From the NCBI GenBank assembly GCA_022818135.1, contig JAFMSR010000016.1:11828149-11892148 (forward strand): a stretch of 64,000 bases of DNA, read 5' to 3'. Numbering within the stretch: the first letter of the stretch is position 1; each line of letters begins with the position of its first letter. Of the stretch, positions 1 through 12,930 are shown one piece after another. Origin of the DNA: Saxidomus purpurata (taxonomy: Eukaryota; Mollusca; Bivalvia; Venerida; Veneridae). The notes below the pieces were generated by a model, which did not search any database, was not told the DNA's origin, and saw only the letters and a program-made list of their open reading frames with translations. The position numbers and the translations under genes were made by a program.

Positions 1-52
1 TTTCTACCAGAAGATAAAAGAAAATTCAGCATTATCATTCACATTACTTGCA

Positions 53-54
<2 letters not shown>

Positions 55-94
<40 letters not shown>
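55..94. repeat. (TAA)n microsatellite
   Basis: About 13 perfect copies of a trinucleotide TAA/AAT. Confidence 0.95.
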
Positions 95-95
<1 letters not shown>

Positions 96-1639
96 TTTTA
101 ACTACTGAGCACTATTTCATTACAGTCACATCATCAGTCATAAAAATAGTCAAAAAATAATCCAAAAGCTACAAAATTCGTGAATTTTGACATAATAATG
201 AGAATGATTCTAGTGTGCACTTGATTTTCATAATCGGCTAACCCTTTACACGTGCGTAACGTTTGCTCGTGAGAATGTTTCAAATTTAGACCGTTATTTT
301 CAAGTACAGACGCACACGGCAAGTCTGTTGCAAAAGGTGGTGTGCTTTAAAACGTAAATAGATGGACCTCATGTCCCCGGTAAATAGTACGTCAACTGTT
401 TTATTTTGCGATCTTAAATTCCTAATCAGTGATATTCCTGATCTGATAAAGACTGACATTTCATTTCGGTAGGCTTTTTAATTTGAGAAATAGAACACTT
501 TCCTTTCAGAATATCAAATAGATTTTACATACTCTAGTAAACGCTTGATGTTGAATGCCTTAAGAAGTATGTGATTTTTCATCACATGGCTTGAAAATAT
601 AATAACATTTTAGAAGAAATAAGGATTTATTGTAGGAAAAAAACTTTTCCATTTCTGCAGTGAATAATACCTGTTACATATTACAGATTTTGTCATTTAA
701 TACTCTGCACACAGATCAAACATTGCGTGTTTCTTCTTTCTTCTCTTTTTGTTAATGTAATAATCAGCTTATTTCTTCAGGAAGAAATGAAAGACAAAAA
801 GATACGAGTAATAAGACTACCTGGTTTTGACCTGTGTATTATGAAAACTAGCTTTGGTCTGGAAGAAACTCTATGTTGACACCTATAAAATGAAGCCAAT
901 TTTAGCGGAGCGAATTCTTGCCGTTCACTCGAGACAAAGAGAAAGTAAAACAAAATATAAAGTACCCGTGCAAGTGTTTCGAAATAATTTTTATGAACAA
1001 AAGACTGAAGATTCTAACCCAGTTTGCATTTTAATGTAAAACAAAACCCAAATACAACGTTTTAAAGATCATGGTAAAGTTACGTAAGTCCGGCCATAAA
1101 ACTTATCGATGGCCTGAAGCAGTTAGATCAATCATTCGGAAAGTTCGGCCAGCATTACGGAAGCAACCGAGCTCCGATCGAAAAATTAAATTATATACCT
1201 GTTAAACAAAACCTTAAAAAAAGACCATTCTATTCTTTCTTTATTTTTATATAAAATATATCACTTAAATGGAGAATGATGTTTTATTCAATCCCGTTTG
1301 TGATTCTAAAATAAGTGTTATAGTTTTTGAACAAATTGAAGATAAGCTGCAAAATTTTCACTTAAAATTGTGACATTTTGGGCGTTTTACTATATATTAT
1401 ATAGTAAAACGACGGGTAGAGTTTTTAAGTTAAAAAAAGACCAAACAAAAAAGTCTCAGAAAAATAAAAAAATATTCATTAAAAGGGGGAAATGTTATAT
1501 TTTATCATCCCGTTTGTGATTTTAAAATAACTTTATAAGTTAAAATGTTATCGCGAGATAATGACAGCGCTCCTATACAAACCTATAGTAAATTTGTGGC
1601 GTGTATTGGCCCTGGCTGTGACACTTTTTCTGCCACATG

Positions 1640-2035
1640 CTTACTGCACATAGTGTATTTTTGGTGACAGTTTTATAAAAGCAATTTTTGGTTAAATGTG
1701 TTAAATTAATGATTATGCCGCATTAGTATTTGAAGTTGGTGCTTTAGATATAAAAAAATCGGACTGATGAAATGATAGTTGATTGTATCGTTGTTGATGT
1801 TGGCAGAGATTTCGGCAGTGGAAGGGAAGCAACTCCTGCATGCACTTGTTCTTTTCTTAAATTGACTCTCCCAGTCAAATAAGAAAATCAATATTTGGAA
1901 AGTTATTATTTCATACTGGTAGCGTGAAGAGTTTGGTGTATTGGGTTAAAAGCTATTATTTCATCTACGCTTTTGTACACACACCATATTCAGCTGGATT
2001 TTTACTTGAAAAAAATGCGCATAATGTCACTTTAA
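1640..2035. mobile_element. MITE-A copy 1, left end truncated
   Basis: It matches the complete copies at 13744-14135 and 25325-25735 from 'cttactgcacatagtg' to the right terminal repeat 'tgcgcataatgtcact' plus TTAA. The left terminal repeat is missing: sequence before 1640 does not match. No coding capacity. Confidence 0.85.
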
Positions 2036-2267
2036 AGAAATAGACTAGCCCAAATTGAAAGTCAGATGATCTTAATTATAAAATTCTTAGTAGAAATAAG
2101 CTGAAGTGTTACGTGCACGTTACAAAACCGGTACGGGTAGCCATCGAACGGTCTTACCGGACAGAGTGCTTATGCCCTGAGAAAGCGAACAGTTTATCAA
2201 CAATGGAACACTCCATTAGAGGCTAGACTCTAGTGATACATGGAGATCGGACAGTCCTCTGCTTGCA

Positions 2268-2462
2268 ATGGTGCCCGCGCAGAATTTTATAAGTCTCGAG
2301 AAAACTGATACAGTGCCCGCTCAGAATTTGACAAATCTGGAGAAAACTGATACAGTGCCTCCACAGAGTTTGAGAAGTCTTGAAAAAACTGATTCAATGA
2401 CTGCGCAGATTTTGATAAGTCTGGAGGACTGCAGAGATTTTGATAAGTCTGGAGAAAACTGA
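2268..2462 (+). repeat. 42 bp minisatellite with open frame
   Basis: Four to five degenerate 42 bp units. Because 42 is a multiple of three, the plus frame stays open for 64 codons as a 14-residue repeat (for example VPAQNLTNLEKTDT). No upstream exon, promoter or homology supports translation, so it is annotated as a repeat only. Confidence 0.7.
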
Positions 2463-2524
2463 ATAATACCAGCGCAGAGCTTGATTAAAAGTAGGCCAGG
2501 ATTACAAAAGACAATACAGTATTC

Positions 2525-3325
2525 CTTTATATCATCTTTAAAACAACTTTATTAATTATAACATTCAACTTCAGCATTTAACAGTATTCGTTTATATAAA
2601 ACTATTATATATGTTACAAACTGTACAGTAATTTATATATACATCTTTTTAACAATAACAATGTTAACACTGATACAGATAGTTTTGCAAACTTAAAATT
2701 ACACTCAATACAAACAAAATTAACATATTCAAAAACAAAATTACCCCTGGACTATGCTTAAACACAAAACGATATTTTCTTAACTGTACATCAGTTCTGT
2801 CACAAAGAACTCACAACTTTGGTTCAAGGTATATTCGGTATTGCACAAAATTGAACATTTACTTCGCAGAACACATACTTGCATCAACGAAAAACAATTT
2901 TAACAGACACGGAATGGCTTTAACACGACTCCATTTGTAACAGACGACATGCAGAAGCCAACTTTATATTTAGAAGAACAATAGACTACATTGTCCAATG
3001 AGTCACTACAGGGTACTATATATAAACAATTCACACTATTCTGAATCGAATGAATGTCACACATATACATGTAAAACAATAACACTTGCAAAATTTCCTC
3101 ATATCATATTCAAGTAAAACTTGAAAAAAAAGTTGCATTACATTAAACATGCACATGGTTAGTTATCACATTTTCACACTCTTCAAGGAATTCAGGATTC
3201 TCTTTCACTAACGGACAGACTCCTCACAGCGATCTGATTGGATGAGCTTCTGTAGTTGTAAGGAGATGTAACCGCTGTGAAGAGTTTGAATCACAGACAT
3301 CTGGCGGGACGGAGGTCATTGCTCA
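2525..3325 (-). other. Probable spliced 3' UTR exon of gene 1
   Basis: Fourteen bases after the gene 1 stop there is a consensus donor (ATG then GTAAGT; exon end 4002). A good acceptor, a pyrimidine-rich run ending TTTCAG, precedes base 3325. The exon start resembles the corresponding site of gene 2 at 14647: both begin TGA after TTTCAG and share a later 'CCGTCC' block. An AATAAA signal lies on the minus strand at 2548-2553, suggesting polyadenylation near 2525. There is no coding frame of note. This is inference from splice signals and the gene 2 comparison. Confidence 0.45.
2548..2553 (-). promoter_or_regulatory. Candidate poly(A) signal AATAAA for gene 1
   Basis: The plus-strand TTTATT reads AATAAA in the gene's direction. 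It is the first clear hexamer I found after the proposed 3' UTR acceptor at 3325. Confidence 0.35.
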
Positions 3326-4015
3326 CTGAAATACAGTAAATAAAAACAGTTTACTTTGCTGTAAGCGATGTCGCTGTACGACACAGGTTTGGAACCTAGC
3401 TACTGCCATGGGTACTAAATTTTCTTTTCACAAGTAGCTGGATCTATGACAGGAAATTCCACAGCACCCATGCCGTCATATCAGACCGACACAAACCAGG
3501 ATCCGTGTATATGTAATATACGGACCCTACATACAAACTCGGGACGGATGCAAACTTGGTATTAACTCGTTAACCGTAACTATAAATTACATATAATGCA
3601 TGAAACATCATAGTGCGAAATTCACAATATGCCCAGTACTTCCAACTAAATAATTCTCGGCTTCGCACATACGGGTACTGATAAATGATTTTCATTCGGG
3701 AAAGATGATTCCTTAGTTTTCATCGTTGGTCTCTATACATCTTGAATTTAATTTTAAAATGTACAAAATCCAAGAAGACGACCGCCTACCATTAGCTTAT
3801 AATTAAAGAATTAAATTTGAAATAATTCTATGTTGTTAAATACAATGTACTTTTTGTTTCAAACTTAAATACAATGTACTTTTTGTTTCGTTTGAACTAA
3901 ATTTTAACTTGAATACGAGTCTACGGTAAAGGTCAAGCATATGATAACAAGATATTGAGGCGGATAACGATAATGGGGATACAATGTTACAATAGACTTA
4001 CCATTTTAAAATTGT

Positions 4016-7000
4016 TTAGATAGGACTCACCGATTTTTCCTCAGTTCTCGCCACAGCGATGGCGAACAGAATAAACGCAATCTAAAAATAGACACAATGT
4101 TTCAGATAATCTCGTCTCTAATTAACCTAATAAAGCACGCGACAAGTTGTAAGTCTGTTATTTTTGTAAAACTTTTAAAACGCAAATGATTTTCTGGGGA
4201 CAAAAGTCTGACGGAAACAAATCTTGCAAAAGTAAGATTTCTGTAATATACATTTCTTTACTTTTACATTTTTTGTCTGTCTGAGAAGGCCTACATGATA
4301 TATTTATGTGCAGTAAAAATAGTATAGACCTAGTGTCATTACATACAAAGAAATCAAAGTAATTGCAGTAAAAGGAGGTAACTGACCTGGAAAATGCCCA
4401 GGGCTACAAGAATAGGAACCATCAATGTAGTGTTGGCCAGGGACAAATCCCACAACGTCTTGTAGCAACCCTGTATTATGGAACAAATAAAAACTTGCAT
4501 ATTTAATTAATCTATTTCTGTTTTAATATACAATGGATCATTAATGGATCATTAATAAAAGTGTGAAACATTCAGAATCTATGTGTATTCAGTTAATTAT
4601 ATGTTATTTCTTAGATTTTCACGTTATATATCATTTGGCAATGCTATTTCTAACAAAAGTGCAAGTGAGACTTTCGCTAGCGATAGCAAAAACCTAAATA
4701 CAAAGTAAGCCTAACATAGTTTACCCAACCTGTATTTTATTTTATAGATACCCACCTCCAAGCACACACACGCACAAAAGCTCACCGCGTACCTTACACC
4801 AAGAAAACATAAAACGCTTATTAAGTACAACTAATGAACGACTTATTGCTGTTTTTACAGCTACTAAAACTGACCGCCTGTCACCAAGCCAAAGTTGACT
4901 TTGTAGTGTGCTTGCGCCGCCTGTCAGTTCAAACGATAACTTACCGTCATCCCGTTATTCGTTGCATCATTATAACTTGTTGCACAGGTGAAATGTGAAT
5001 GGTCTTTTCCCGTCGGTAATGTTTTACAGCACGCTACAGGCGTTACGAGGCTGATGTCATGTCCGTTGATATGTAACGTTTTATTCCAAGACGTGGCACC
5101 CACAAAGTCATGGTAACTTTCAACTCCACAGCATTTGAACTGGATGTACACAAAAACAATTGTCAGGTCCATTTACTTGTTAGATTTTTTTACTAACTAC
5201 ATATTTTTCTTAATTGTAATGGTATGGAAAACAATGTTTTTATTGAAAGTCTTGTAAATTGCTAAAAAAGCAACACCTCGCTTTTAGATAAATAAATATA
5301 TGATTCTAATATCAATGATTTAAATTTTCGCTTCTTTTTCGCGAAACTCCCACTTCGCTAATCTTAAAATCTCGAGATAGATTCTTTTTACATATATTTA
5401 CTATTAGAGAATTCACTTTTCGCGATTTTAAAATTCGCAAATAAGCCTGTCTGCTGACAAATCGCGAAACTTTCGTCACTTGGAAATTACCCAATTTTTA
5501 AACAGTACATGTACTTAAATTTCTTAACCATTGTGTATTTACGAAACAAATCTATTTTTCCGTAAATAAAACCAAATTTCTTTGACATCAAACTAACGTT
5601 TTCTAGAGCAATATTTTTGTAATAAGTTTGCATATTTCAACTTAACATAACTTTGTCCACTTCAGAAAAAACATTTTACATATCGCTTGTCAGTGCTTGT
5701 ACCTACAGGGGACTTAAGGTAAAATAAATCAAATTATTTATATGTGTTCTACACCTACCTGAATCATTATAATATTCCAGGCTAGAGAATATACTTCTGC
5801 CGATGCAATACCCTTGTATTCGGACAAAGAACCTTTCAACTGGTCTGTGACCTAGATGGAAAAGTAGAATTGAAGTTAAGTAAAAGCAGATCATGATTGG
5901 TTCGCTATTGTACACTTATACAAACAGCACTCTGCTTTTAAGCAGTTTTATAAAACAGCGACGATTAAAACACCACCATTCAGTGAGGATAGTGTGGCAG
6001 TAACGCAGTAGTAGAGTCCAATATCATTGTGCAAGCTCATTTAATAATACATGTACAAGGATTAACACTTTTCTTGGGAACATGATCTTCCTTTTAGTGC
6101 AATAGTTGTTAACTTTTGTGTAAGAATAAACCCAGTTCGTCACAAGATCTTTGTTTTTATTTCAAAAACTGTGTTTGCTTTTATGTCAGCTTTGCCTTTA
6201 TGTCGAGAACTATGTTTGTTTTTTTTTGTCCAGAACTATGTTTTTATGTCAAGAACTTTGTTTGTTTTTATGTCAAGAACTACGCTTGGTTTTTATGGCG
6301 TGAACTACACATGTATGTTGTTTTTAATGTCAAGAACTATGTTTGTTTTTATGTCAAGACATATGTTTGTTTTATGTTAAGAACTGTGTTTGTTTTAATG
6401 TCAAGAACTATGTTTTCATATCAGGAACAATGTTTTTATGTCACGAACTTTGTATCATTTATTGCCAATTGCAAAATACCAACTATCCTAGGCGCCTTTT
6501 ATAGCAAACCGAATTTATATTCAATTGCGAATGGACAAGTTTGTTTAATTTGTGTTCATCAGAATCTAAGGGATCAGTGTTATAAAACTTACCAGGGAAG
6601 GTTTGCCGTAAAGCAGTCCGATTGCCACCATCTCACCAACAAAGAATACAATTAAAACAATGGCATACTGAAAAAGAAGCGATATTTAAATTTGATTATA
6701 CTTCACAGCTTACACCTAATATATGTAGGGTCTAGAACTTGACACTATTACACATTGCAAAAGAAATGTCAATGAAATTAAACATTGCACTGCTGTATTG
6801 ATTAGCATCTAACTTTGCAGGATTGTTTATAAAGTAACATTGCATAACAAGAGGGTAATGAAGGCTCTAATTAGCTCACGTGCATTCTTTGATAGCTCCT
6901 TGACACATTCAACCTTACTGGAATGTCATATTTTCATAGACAAAACTTGTACAATGTCACTTTTAAGGATCAGTGCCAATCATAATATGAACAGTTCTTT

Positions 7001-10000
7001 TTTGTGAAGAGGGTGACACAGCAATAATGTCTATGAAAATATTTCAAATCTCACCAATGGTTTCTGTCTTTTAAACTCGACAACATGATACATTAAAGAA
7101 AAACTAGTCAAACCCCTTGGCGGCCGTGTTTGTTTTCTGATGAATCAAGATTGTTTAAATAATGTAGCGTTGCAGGGTTTCACAGGCATTATTTGATAAT
7201 GTGACCAACGCTTTCAGAGTAGAATCCTTAAGTTTTCCACATAGCCATATAAGGGAGGGTGACCTAAGGCATGCTATTGTAAAATATTTTTAAAGCCAGC
7301 CGATGGTCTGTCAGGAGTATGTTCAAAGTTTTTTATGTATGCTTAAAAAAAATGTAGTCGTGTAACTGAAAAGAATGCGTTCGCATGACTTTTTTTAGCT
7401 ATATTTTTATATAATTATTTATGAACTCTGTCAAGTAAAACTGTTTATAAAGTATGTTTTCTCTGCAAACCTGGCATGTTTTTCAAAATGTCCTAGCAAG
7501 TGCCCCTTTTTTACATGAAGGTTTTCTATTTGTAGCTATTTTTGAGCAACAAATTTTGTTAGAACAGTTACATTGCAAGTCTGGTAAACTTTCACGCAGC
7601 ATGTTGTTTAACAAAATATTTGGAAGACGGACAGACGGACCGCGGACATCCAGCGAACATCAAGGTCATCACAAGAACTCCTGATGTGTTCAGCTGAGCT
7701 CAAATAAATGAAATAAACAATGTTACATCATTTTTTCTTGCCTGTGGGAAATACTTTCAAAATAATATTAAACAACTGATTATTTGTTTTAAATTATCAA
7801 CAACCCGTGAGCATTGTTAATTAAAAAAAGCTCTGGCATTCGTCAACATATTCTTAAAGGTAGAGTCACGCAAAACTTTATGACGCATAAACCCCTAGGC
7901 AAAAAGTCGCTTCGAACAATAACACAATTAACATTCGAAAATTAAAAAGAAATTAAACATTACAATTTTTCAATTATATCGTGAATATTACTATAGTTTT
8001 TGTGATAAATGCCCATTTATATGATAATTACATACACGAAAACCCGGATCTCTGAATAAAGAGCAATATATAACAAACTAAATTCATTTCTGTCTCATCA
8101 AAACACATAAAGACCCTACATTAAAACATTTATCACAGTTCACAATAAAATATGAGTGCTTTGCTACTTAATATCTGAGTTACAAGACACCTCACTATAA
8201 ATTTTCTTTTTGACCATGCTTTAATTCTTAAAACTAAATATGTTTCGTGGGGGGGGGGTGTTGTGTTGGGTTAAATTTTTTTTTTTTTTTTTTTTTTTAC
8301 AAAAAAAAATTTAAAAAAATGCGCATAATGTCACTTTAATGTATTACAGTAAAACCTGTGAACAAAGACCACTGCTGGGAAGCTACAACATTTTATTGTA
8401 GTTTTTGTTAGCAGATCGTATTGTTTCACAGGTGTTTTTACTATATATGAATAGTGCACTGTGATCTATCTGCTGGTCTTTATTAGCAGGGTGATGTTTA
8501 TTCGGATGTGGTCTTTAACATAGGGCTGACTGTACAGAAATTCACAATGTACTTTCAAAATAAATGCCATGTACACATCAATTAACATTTATCATGACCA
8601 GCAGGGAGAACACAGTGCACTATACCCTAACAGTAGAAATGTCCTTTTGGACAGTGTCTCCAGGTTTCTAAATCCGTATCACCACCCATGTCTTGCCAGA
8701 ACTCGTACTTACCAACCACAGCATGAAGCCGACCTTGCAGCAGGCCCCGCAACAGCCAACAAAGGACAATGCAAACAATGCCAGACCACCAATTATCAAA
8801 CCAGTTGCCAGTCCTGTCATAACCTGGAAAAAAACTTTCATGTTGTACAAATAAAGTCACAAAAGCGTCAACTGTTATTTAGTGTTTCTTAATACTAGTA
8901 TGTATTTTCAAAATTTGCTTCGGGTTGACCAGCTCATACGCTGATAAAGATTTGGTGATTTTCTTTATAATCAGATCATATGAAAAAAATAATCAATTGA
9001 TAACCCTCCCCCGCCTGTCTCTCTCCCCCCGCCCCAAACGCCACATTCTTGAACATGACGGACATCTGTCACTCACATGATAGACATAAATAATTATAAT
9101 TTATCATCTTAATATTTTCAGCAATCAATAGTTGGTAGCGCCAGTGTTCAATGCTTATAAATTTCCGTTTCTGCTTTGGTTAATCCAGAAACGGTAATGT
9201 TTTTGTTACCTCTCCTAAGTTGATGTCATCAACGCTGAGCACTGCTAAACCCGTATCCTTGGCAACTTTTTCGAGTTGGGTGATACCGGTTTCCAAAAAC
9301 GGTTCGTAGATTGTCTTTCCATACCGTAATATAAACCCAACGACAAAAATTGCAAGTCCGGCAAGCTACAAATAAAATCAAAACGTGATGTTTTATAGCT
9401 CATAAGAATTAATTATGAAACAATTATCGCATTATATGGATACATTATTATTAATATAATAACAAATGACCGACGGACTAGATAAGACTTCCCACGATGA
9501 AAGGTTAAATACCATATAATAATTTTTCCTGAAACGAATAGTGTGAAGTTTAGTAGATTTGTGCTGTACTGTTACACTATAATAAATTGTCAATACATTT
9601 ATGTTAATATCTACTCGTATGGCGATTTCTCTAGGTTGCAATTAAGTTAATAGTTATCTAAAGTGACTTGTGAAAATGTTTGCTTTATATGATTGATACT
9701 ATTTTTGTTGTTGTCTCTACTGCAGAGCAAGTTCAATCACTCTCCAGGCAACAACCAGGACCGAAATTATGCACTTACAAGAGAAAGACCAAATCACTTT
9801 CATGATTGTCTGGCATATCTGGTGTCTTGTTCAAGGACTTGCCCGGAACCCATATTCTCTGCACGCAAACCAAGTAATAACTACACCAATGATGTCAACA
9901 TGCTTTGATTTACACTAACACAATAAATTCTGGAGCCGTCGTGGCTCAGTGGTAGCGCGTTCGTCTCAGGATCGAAGGGTCCCGGGTCCGATCCCCACCA

Positions 10001-11610
10001 TAGCCATGTCGGTAGTGTCCTTAGGTAAGACACAAATAATTCAACATTGCCTCTCTCTCTTCGAGGTTGATTCCGCCAGGAATGGGTCTTGAGAGCGATT
10101 AATCTAAGTTGTAAGAACTTGTTTCGCAATCGAGAATAATGGAATAAGTATAAACCCAGAACCGTCATTGCACACTTAGTAAACCATTTCTAATCACACT
10201 TTAAATATATCAGGCACAGAAAATAGCGGAATTTTAGAAATGGAATTTAAAGACATCAATAGAAACACAACCACTACCAACAACCCAAAAATGAAAAGTT
10301 CGAGCCGATGCTTTGGACCTTAAGTAGTGACTTTGACCTTGGACGAATAAGCTGTTGCATAGGCTTTACAAGTGAACATCGAGAATATAGAACATATGGA
10401 GCGGACACGAAATGTCACGCACGGACATACAGACTGTGAACATCCCGTTTCCCCCTACAGCTTTGCGGCGAGGGTAACCTGTGAAGTTTAGATTCAAAAA
10501 CTCAGTGTCCGCATTACTATCTAATAATGTTTACTTAAACTTTGTTTTAAATTGATAACATTGTTTAAACAGTTTGTTGTTCAACCTTCAGCCGCTCCTA
10601 TCTTTAACCAAATAAACATGATATTTATACACCACTGAAAATTATTTATTATTGAATGCAATTAATATTAACTTGTTAACCCATTCAACTGGATCACGTC
10701 GAAGTACTTCCTTGTTTAGTTAAATTCCCTTTGTAATTCGTCATCTACCATTGAATAAAACGCATATGCACTTATAGCGTCATTGTATATTGCTTAAACA
10801 TTTCCTTCCAGGAATAACTGATCACACCTATTGAGTACAATCTACTTACTATTCCGAAACCAACATCGGGAAACAATAGTAATAAAATGCACGGCAACTC
10901 CAGTTAAGGGTCCTTCTACATCCTATTTTTCTTATATATTTGCACTCCAATTCAACATTGCAGCAGGATGTACAACAAATAAAGAACAGCACAGACATAA
11001 CAGGCCACGATGAAACCGAAATATCTTCCTGTATGAACTTAAAATTCGTCTCTATTTGTTACTTTGAATACGTACTAGGCAGATCTATTTTAGTCAGATC
11101 CGCACTTCTTTCAAATGAATCTAAGATTGATAGTAAAGTGGTTAAAAGGGTCGCTACAACAAAAGGATATAGGTTCGTACCCGGACAGGGAGGGATCCCT
11201 ATAAAATAAACTGGAAGCAGTAGTGGACAAGACCTATATAAGAGCATATATCAGTACTGTGTCACTTAGTTCATGGCGACACACAGGTTCCATGTGCATC
11301 TCGCGGCTTCAGATAGAAGCGCAAAGGTATCTGGGGGTACAGGGGATCTGGGCCCATCTGTGAGTTAACACGTTAAGATGCACATGAACTAGCACTCAGC
11401 CATGAATTAATACTATAAACCTTCTGGGTACTGGTGGGATTCGAACCTACAGCGACAGGGAGATCGGACACTCGGACACATAAGACCCTGACAGTTAACA
11501 CGCTGCATCCCGACGTGGTTGATTTTGTTTTCAATGTAAATTATGCTTACCATGAACACTATGTTAAGCACCACCAACAGAAGGCGAGCTAATCCAGCAA
11601 AACAACCCAT
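4016..11610 (-). CDS. Tetraspanin gene 1 (8 coding exons, 279 aa)
   Basis: Exons in transcript order: 11551-11610, 9210-9365, 8713-8823, 6593-6667, 5759-5851, 4945-5139, 4387-4470, 4016-4081. All introns are GT-AG and phase 0, and the joined frame is open to TAA at 4016-4018. TM1 is about residues 8-34, the small outer loop 35-72, TM2 74-94, then the intracellular GCCGACCK motif (95-102) with likely palmitoylated cysteines, TM3 105-131, the large extracellular loop 132-240 and TM4 242-268. The loop holds CCG at 168-170, ACC at 201-203, C217 and GC at 231-232, the six-cysteine pattern of CD63-like tetraspanins, plus one N-glycosylation sequon (NKT). Tetraspanins organise partner proteins in membrane microdomains; the partner here is unknown. 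The C-terminus ends EEKSVSPI with no YxxPhi sorting motif. The start is the first ATG of a 20-residue exon matching gene 4. No symbol is assigned because orthology cannot be judged by eye. Confidence 0.9.
5328..5480. repeat. Dispersed 'TTCGCGA' repeat in gene 1 intron 5
   Basis: AT-rich sequence punctuated by TCGCGA and TTCGC words. It is homologous, in the opposite orientation, to 22390-22535 in gene 2 intron 4; shared blocks include 'cacttcgcta' and 'gacaaatcgcgaaa'. Non-coding. Confidence 0.6.
6160..6465. repeat. Minisatellite in gene 1 intron 4
   Basis: Degenerate units of roughly 22-30 bp built on 'ttatgtcaagaactatgttt'. It produces a spurious plus-strand open frame rich in C, F and V. 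Confidence 0.85.
6840..7710. repeat. Degenerate bivalve-type dispersed repeat in gene 1 intron 3
   Basis: Contains phrases typical of a large bivalve repeat group: 'cttggcggccgtgttt', 'gacggacagacggacc' and a right end 'gctgagctcaaa'. It is related in style to 15754-16878. Boundaries are approximate and there is no intact ORF. Confidence 0.4.
8245..8337. mobile_element. MITE-A right end, homopolymer-scrambled copy
   Basis: It ends exactly with the MITE-A terminus 'tgcgcataatgtcact' then TTAA at 8336-8339. Inward, 'gtgttgggttaaa' matches the MITE-A interior, but the intervening sequence has become runs of G, T and A. The left part is not recognisable. Confidence 0.7.
9931..10153 (+). mobile_element. 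tRNA-derived SINE, near full length
   Basis: The head carries Pol III A-box (TGGCTCAGTGGTAG) and B-box (GGGTCCGATCC) motifs typical of a tRNA. The predicted acceptor stem does not pair, so it is a SINE and not a tRNA gene. The tail 'aagttgtaagaacttgtttc' recurs at 51428-51475. It lies in gene 1 intron 1. Confidence 0.75.
11419..11510 (-). mobile_element. Possible tRNA-like SINE head in gene 1 intron 1
   Basis: Read on the minus strand it shows a clear B-box (GGTTCGAATCCC) and a weak A-box-like region upstream. It extends the exon 1 frame spuriously past the donor at 11550. Confidence 0.35.
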
Positions 11611-12714
11611 GATCTCTGTTTTAATTGCACGTAATCTTCCCGTTTAAGCTAAATACACATTGATTTCTTTCCCCTTTTATCACATAAAGTCCTTGTATTT
11701 CTAAATTCTTTATCCAAAGTTCAGGTTAAATCTAATCTTGCCCATTGTGCGCCCTGTCAGGGAAAGACTTCGTAAACGACACTGAAACAGATAATGTTTA
11801 AATAAATGTTAAAGTAAGGCGTAATTTCACCTGTATTTTAAAATACTTTGTACATTTCCTATATATGTATACACATAATTTTATATCTACCTTAAATGGA
11901 AAGTGTGTCGCGATTTAAGGTTAATGAACCTGAACAAGAAAGATGTTGGGTCACATGATATATGAAGCCCGTTGATACTAAAATTTCCGGACAGATTATG
12001 ACCATTTATTGTATATGGTATATATATATTTTTGCTATTAACGAGGTGTAATCAATCGTTAAGAGACACTTAAACCCGGACCGTGTCATGGATTAAAATG
12101 AATAAAAATTTAAAACAATTCGACATAGAGAAAAATTAAACACGTGTACTCACCGTTTAATTCCGTATCTTGGCTCCGATGTCATTTAACCTTCATACAT
12201 GTCAAGTATTGCTGTACATGTACACACAACATAAAGCATAGCTTAACAGTACTTAAAGTAAATGTTTATATTAATTACGATACCGTCACACGACATCTAT
12301 TCATATATACAAATCTGTATTAACGCACCGACGATCACATGTCTCATACGTAATATCGCGTTGCCGTGAGCATTATGTTGTAAAATACCAATCAGCCGGA
12401 TTTTATTTTGCGATTATTTCCCATTTCTAGATGCACTGTCATGTAAACAAGTTTTCTTACCTGAAACATCTGCCACGTTTGTATATGACAGAATCAATAT
12501 AACATGTCGTCCCAGTTTGAATATGAAATAATATTCTATTTTTGTAATAGCTATGAAATTAATTTTAGTAGTTGTTGTTGTTGTTGTTGGTTTGACAGCC
12601 GTTGCTATGGCAGCACTGCTCGTATAAAATGACCTATGTACAGTGTAGTTACCAATGGTCTCGAGTTGTAAATCAAGTCAGCCTTCCTGGACATCTCGGA
12701 AAGGTGTTTCATGT

Positions 12715-12930
12715 CCGCTTCCGTGGTCGAGAGGTTAGTGTTGCTGTAACCTCTCATATATTGAGGATCTTGGGTTCGAGCCCTGCTACCGACCATGTAT
12801 CTTAATTGGCAGTTAGCTGCTTCTTACGGAGGGCCCCGAGTCTAGTACTGGTTCTTGCCATGAACGATGGTTAGGTAAACTGCCCGTCTGTTAAAATGAC
12901 CAAAATAAGGCTGGAACGGCGGTTAAACAT
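12715..12930 (+). mobile_element. tRNA-derived SINE
   Basis: A-box 'TGGTCGAGAGGTTAG' and B-box 'GGGTTCGAGCC' are followed by a non-tRNA body. The body ends with a 'tgaccaaaataaggctgga' and 'cggcggttaaac' segment, typical of mollusc SINE 3' ends. Confidence 0.7.

Larger units (their letters stand above)
1..2261. other. Non-coding stretch left of gene 1
   Basis: AT-rich DNA with no ORF above 62 codons that looks coding. Contents recognised: a TAA microsatellite and a MITE-A copy (1640-2035). Confidence 0.5.

Noticed and set aside
6116..6655. 179-codon plus-strand frame
   Set aside because: Created by a minisatellite and running antisense over gene 1 exon 4; composition is biased to C, F and V with no domain.
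8569..8892. 107-codon plus-strand frame
   Set aside because: It is antisense to gene 1 exon 3 (8713-8823), which is clearly coding on the minus strand.
9933..10003. Functional tRNA gene
   Set aside because: A- and B-boxes are present, but the acceptor stem ends do not pair, and a SINE tail shared with 51428-51475 follows.
11611..12500. Possible non-coding first exon of gene 1 (donor CAG then GTAAGA at 12460, acceptor near 11616)
   Set aside because: The donor is good, but the acceptor lacks a pyrimidine tract and gene 2 gives only weak parallel support.
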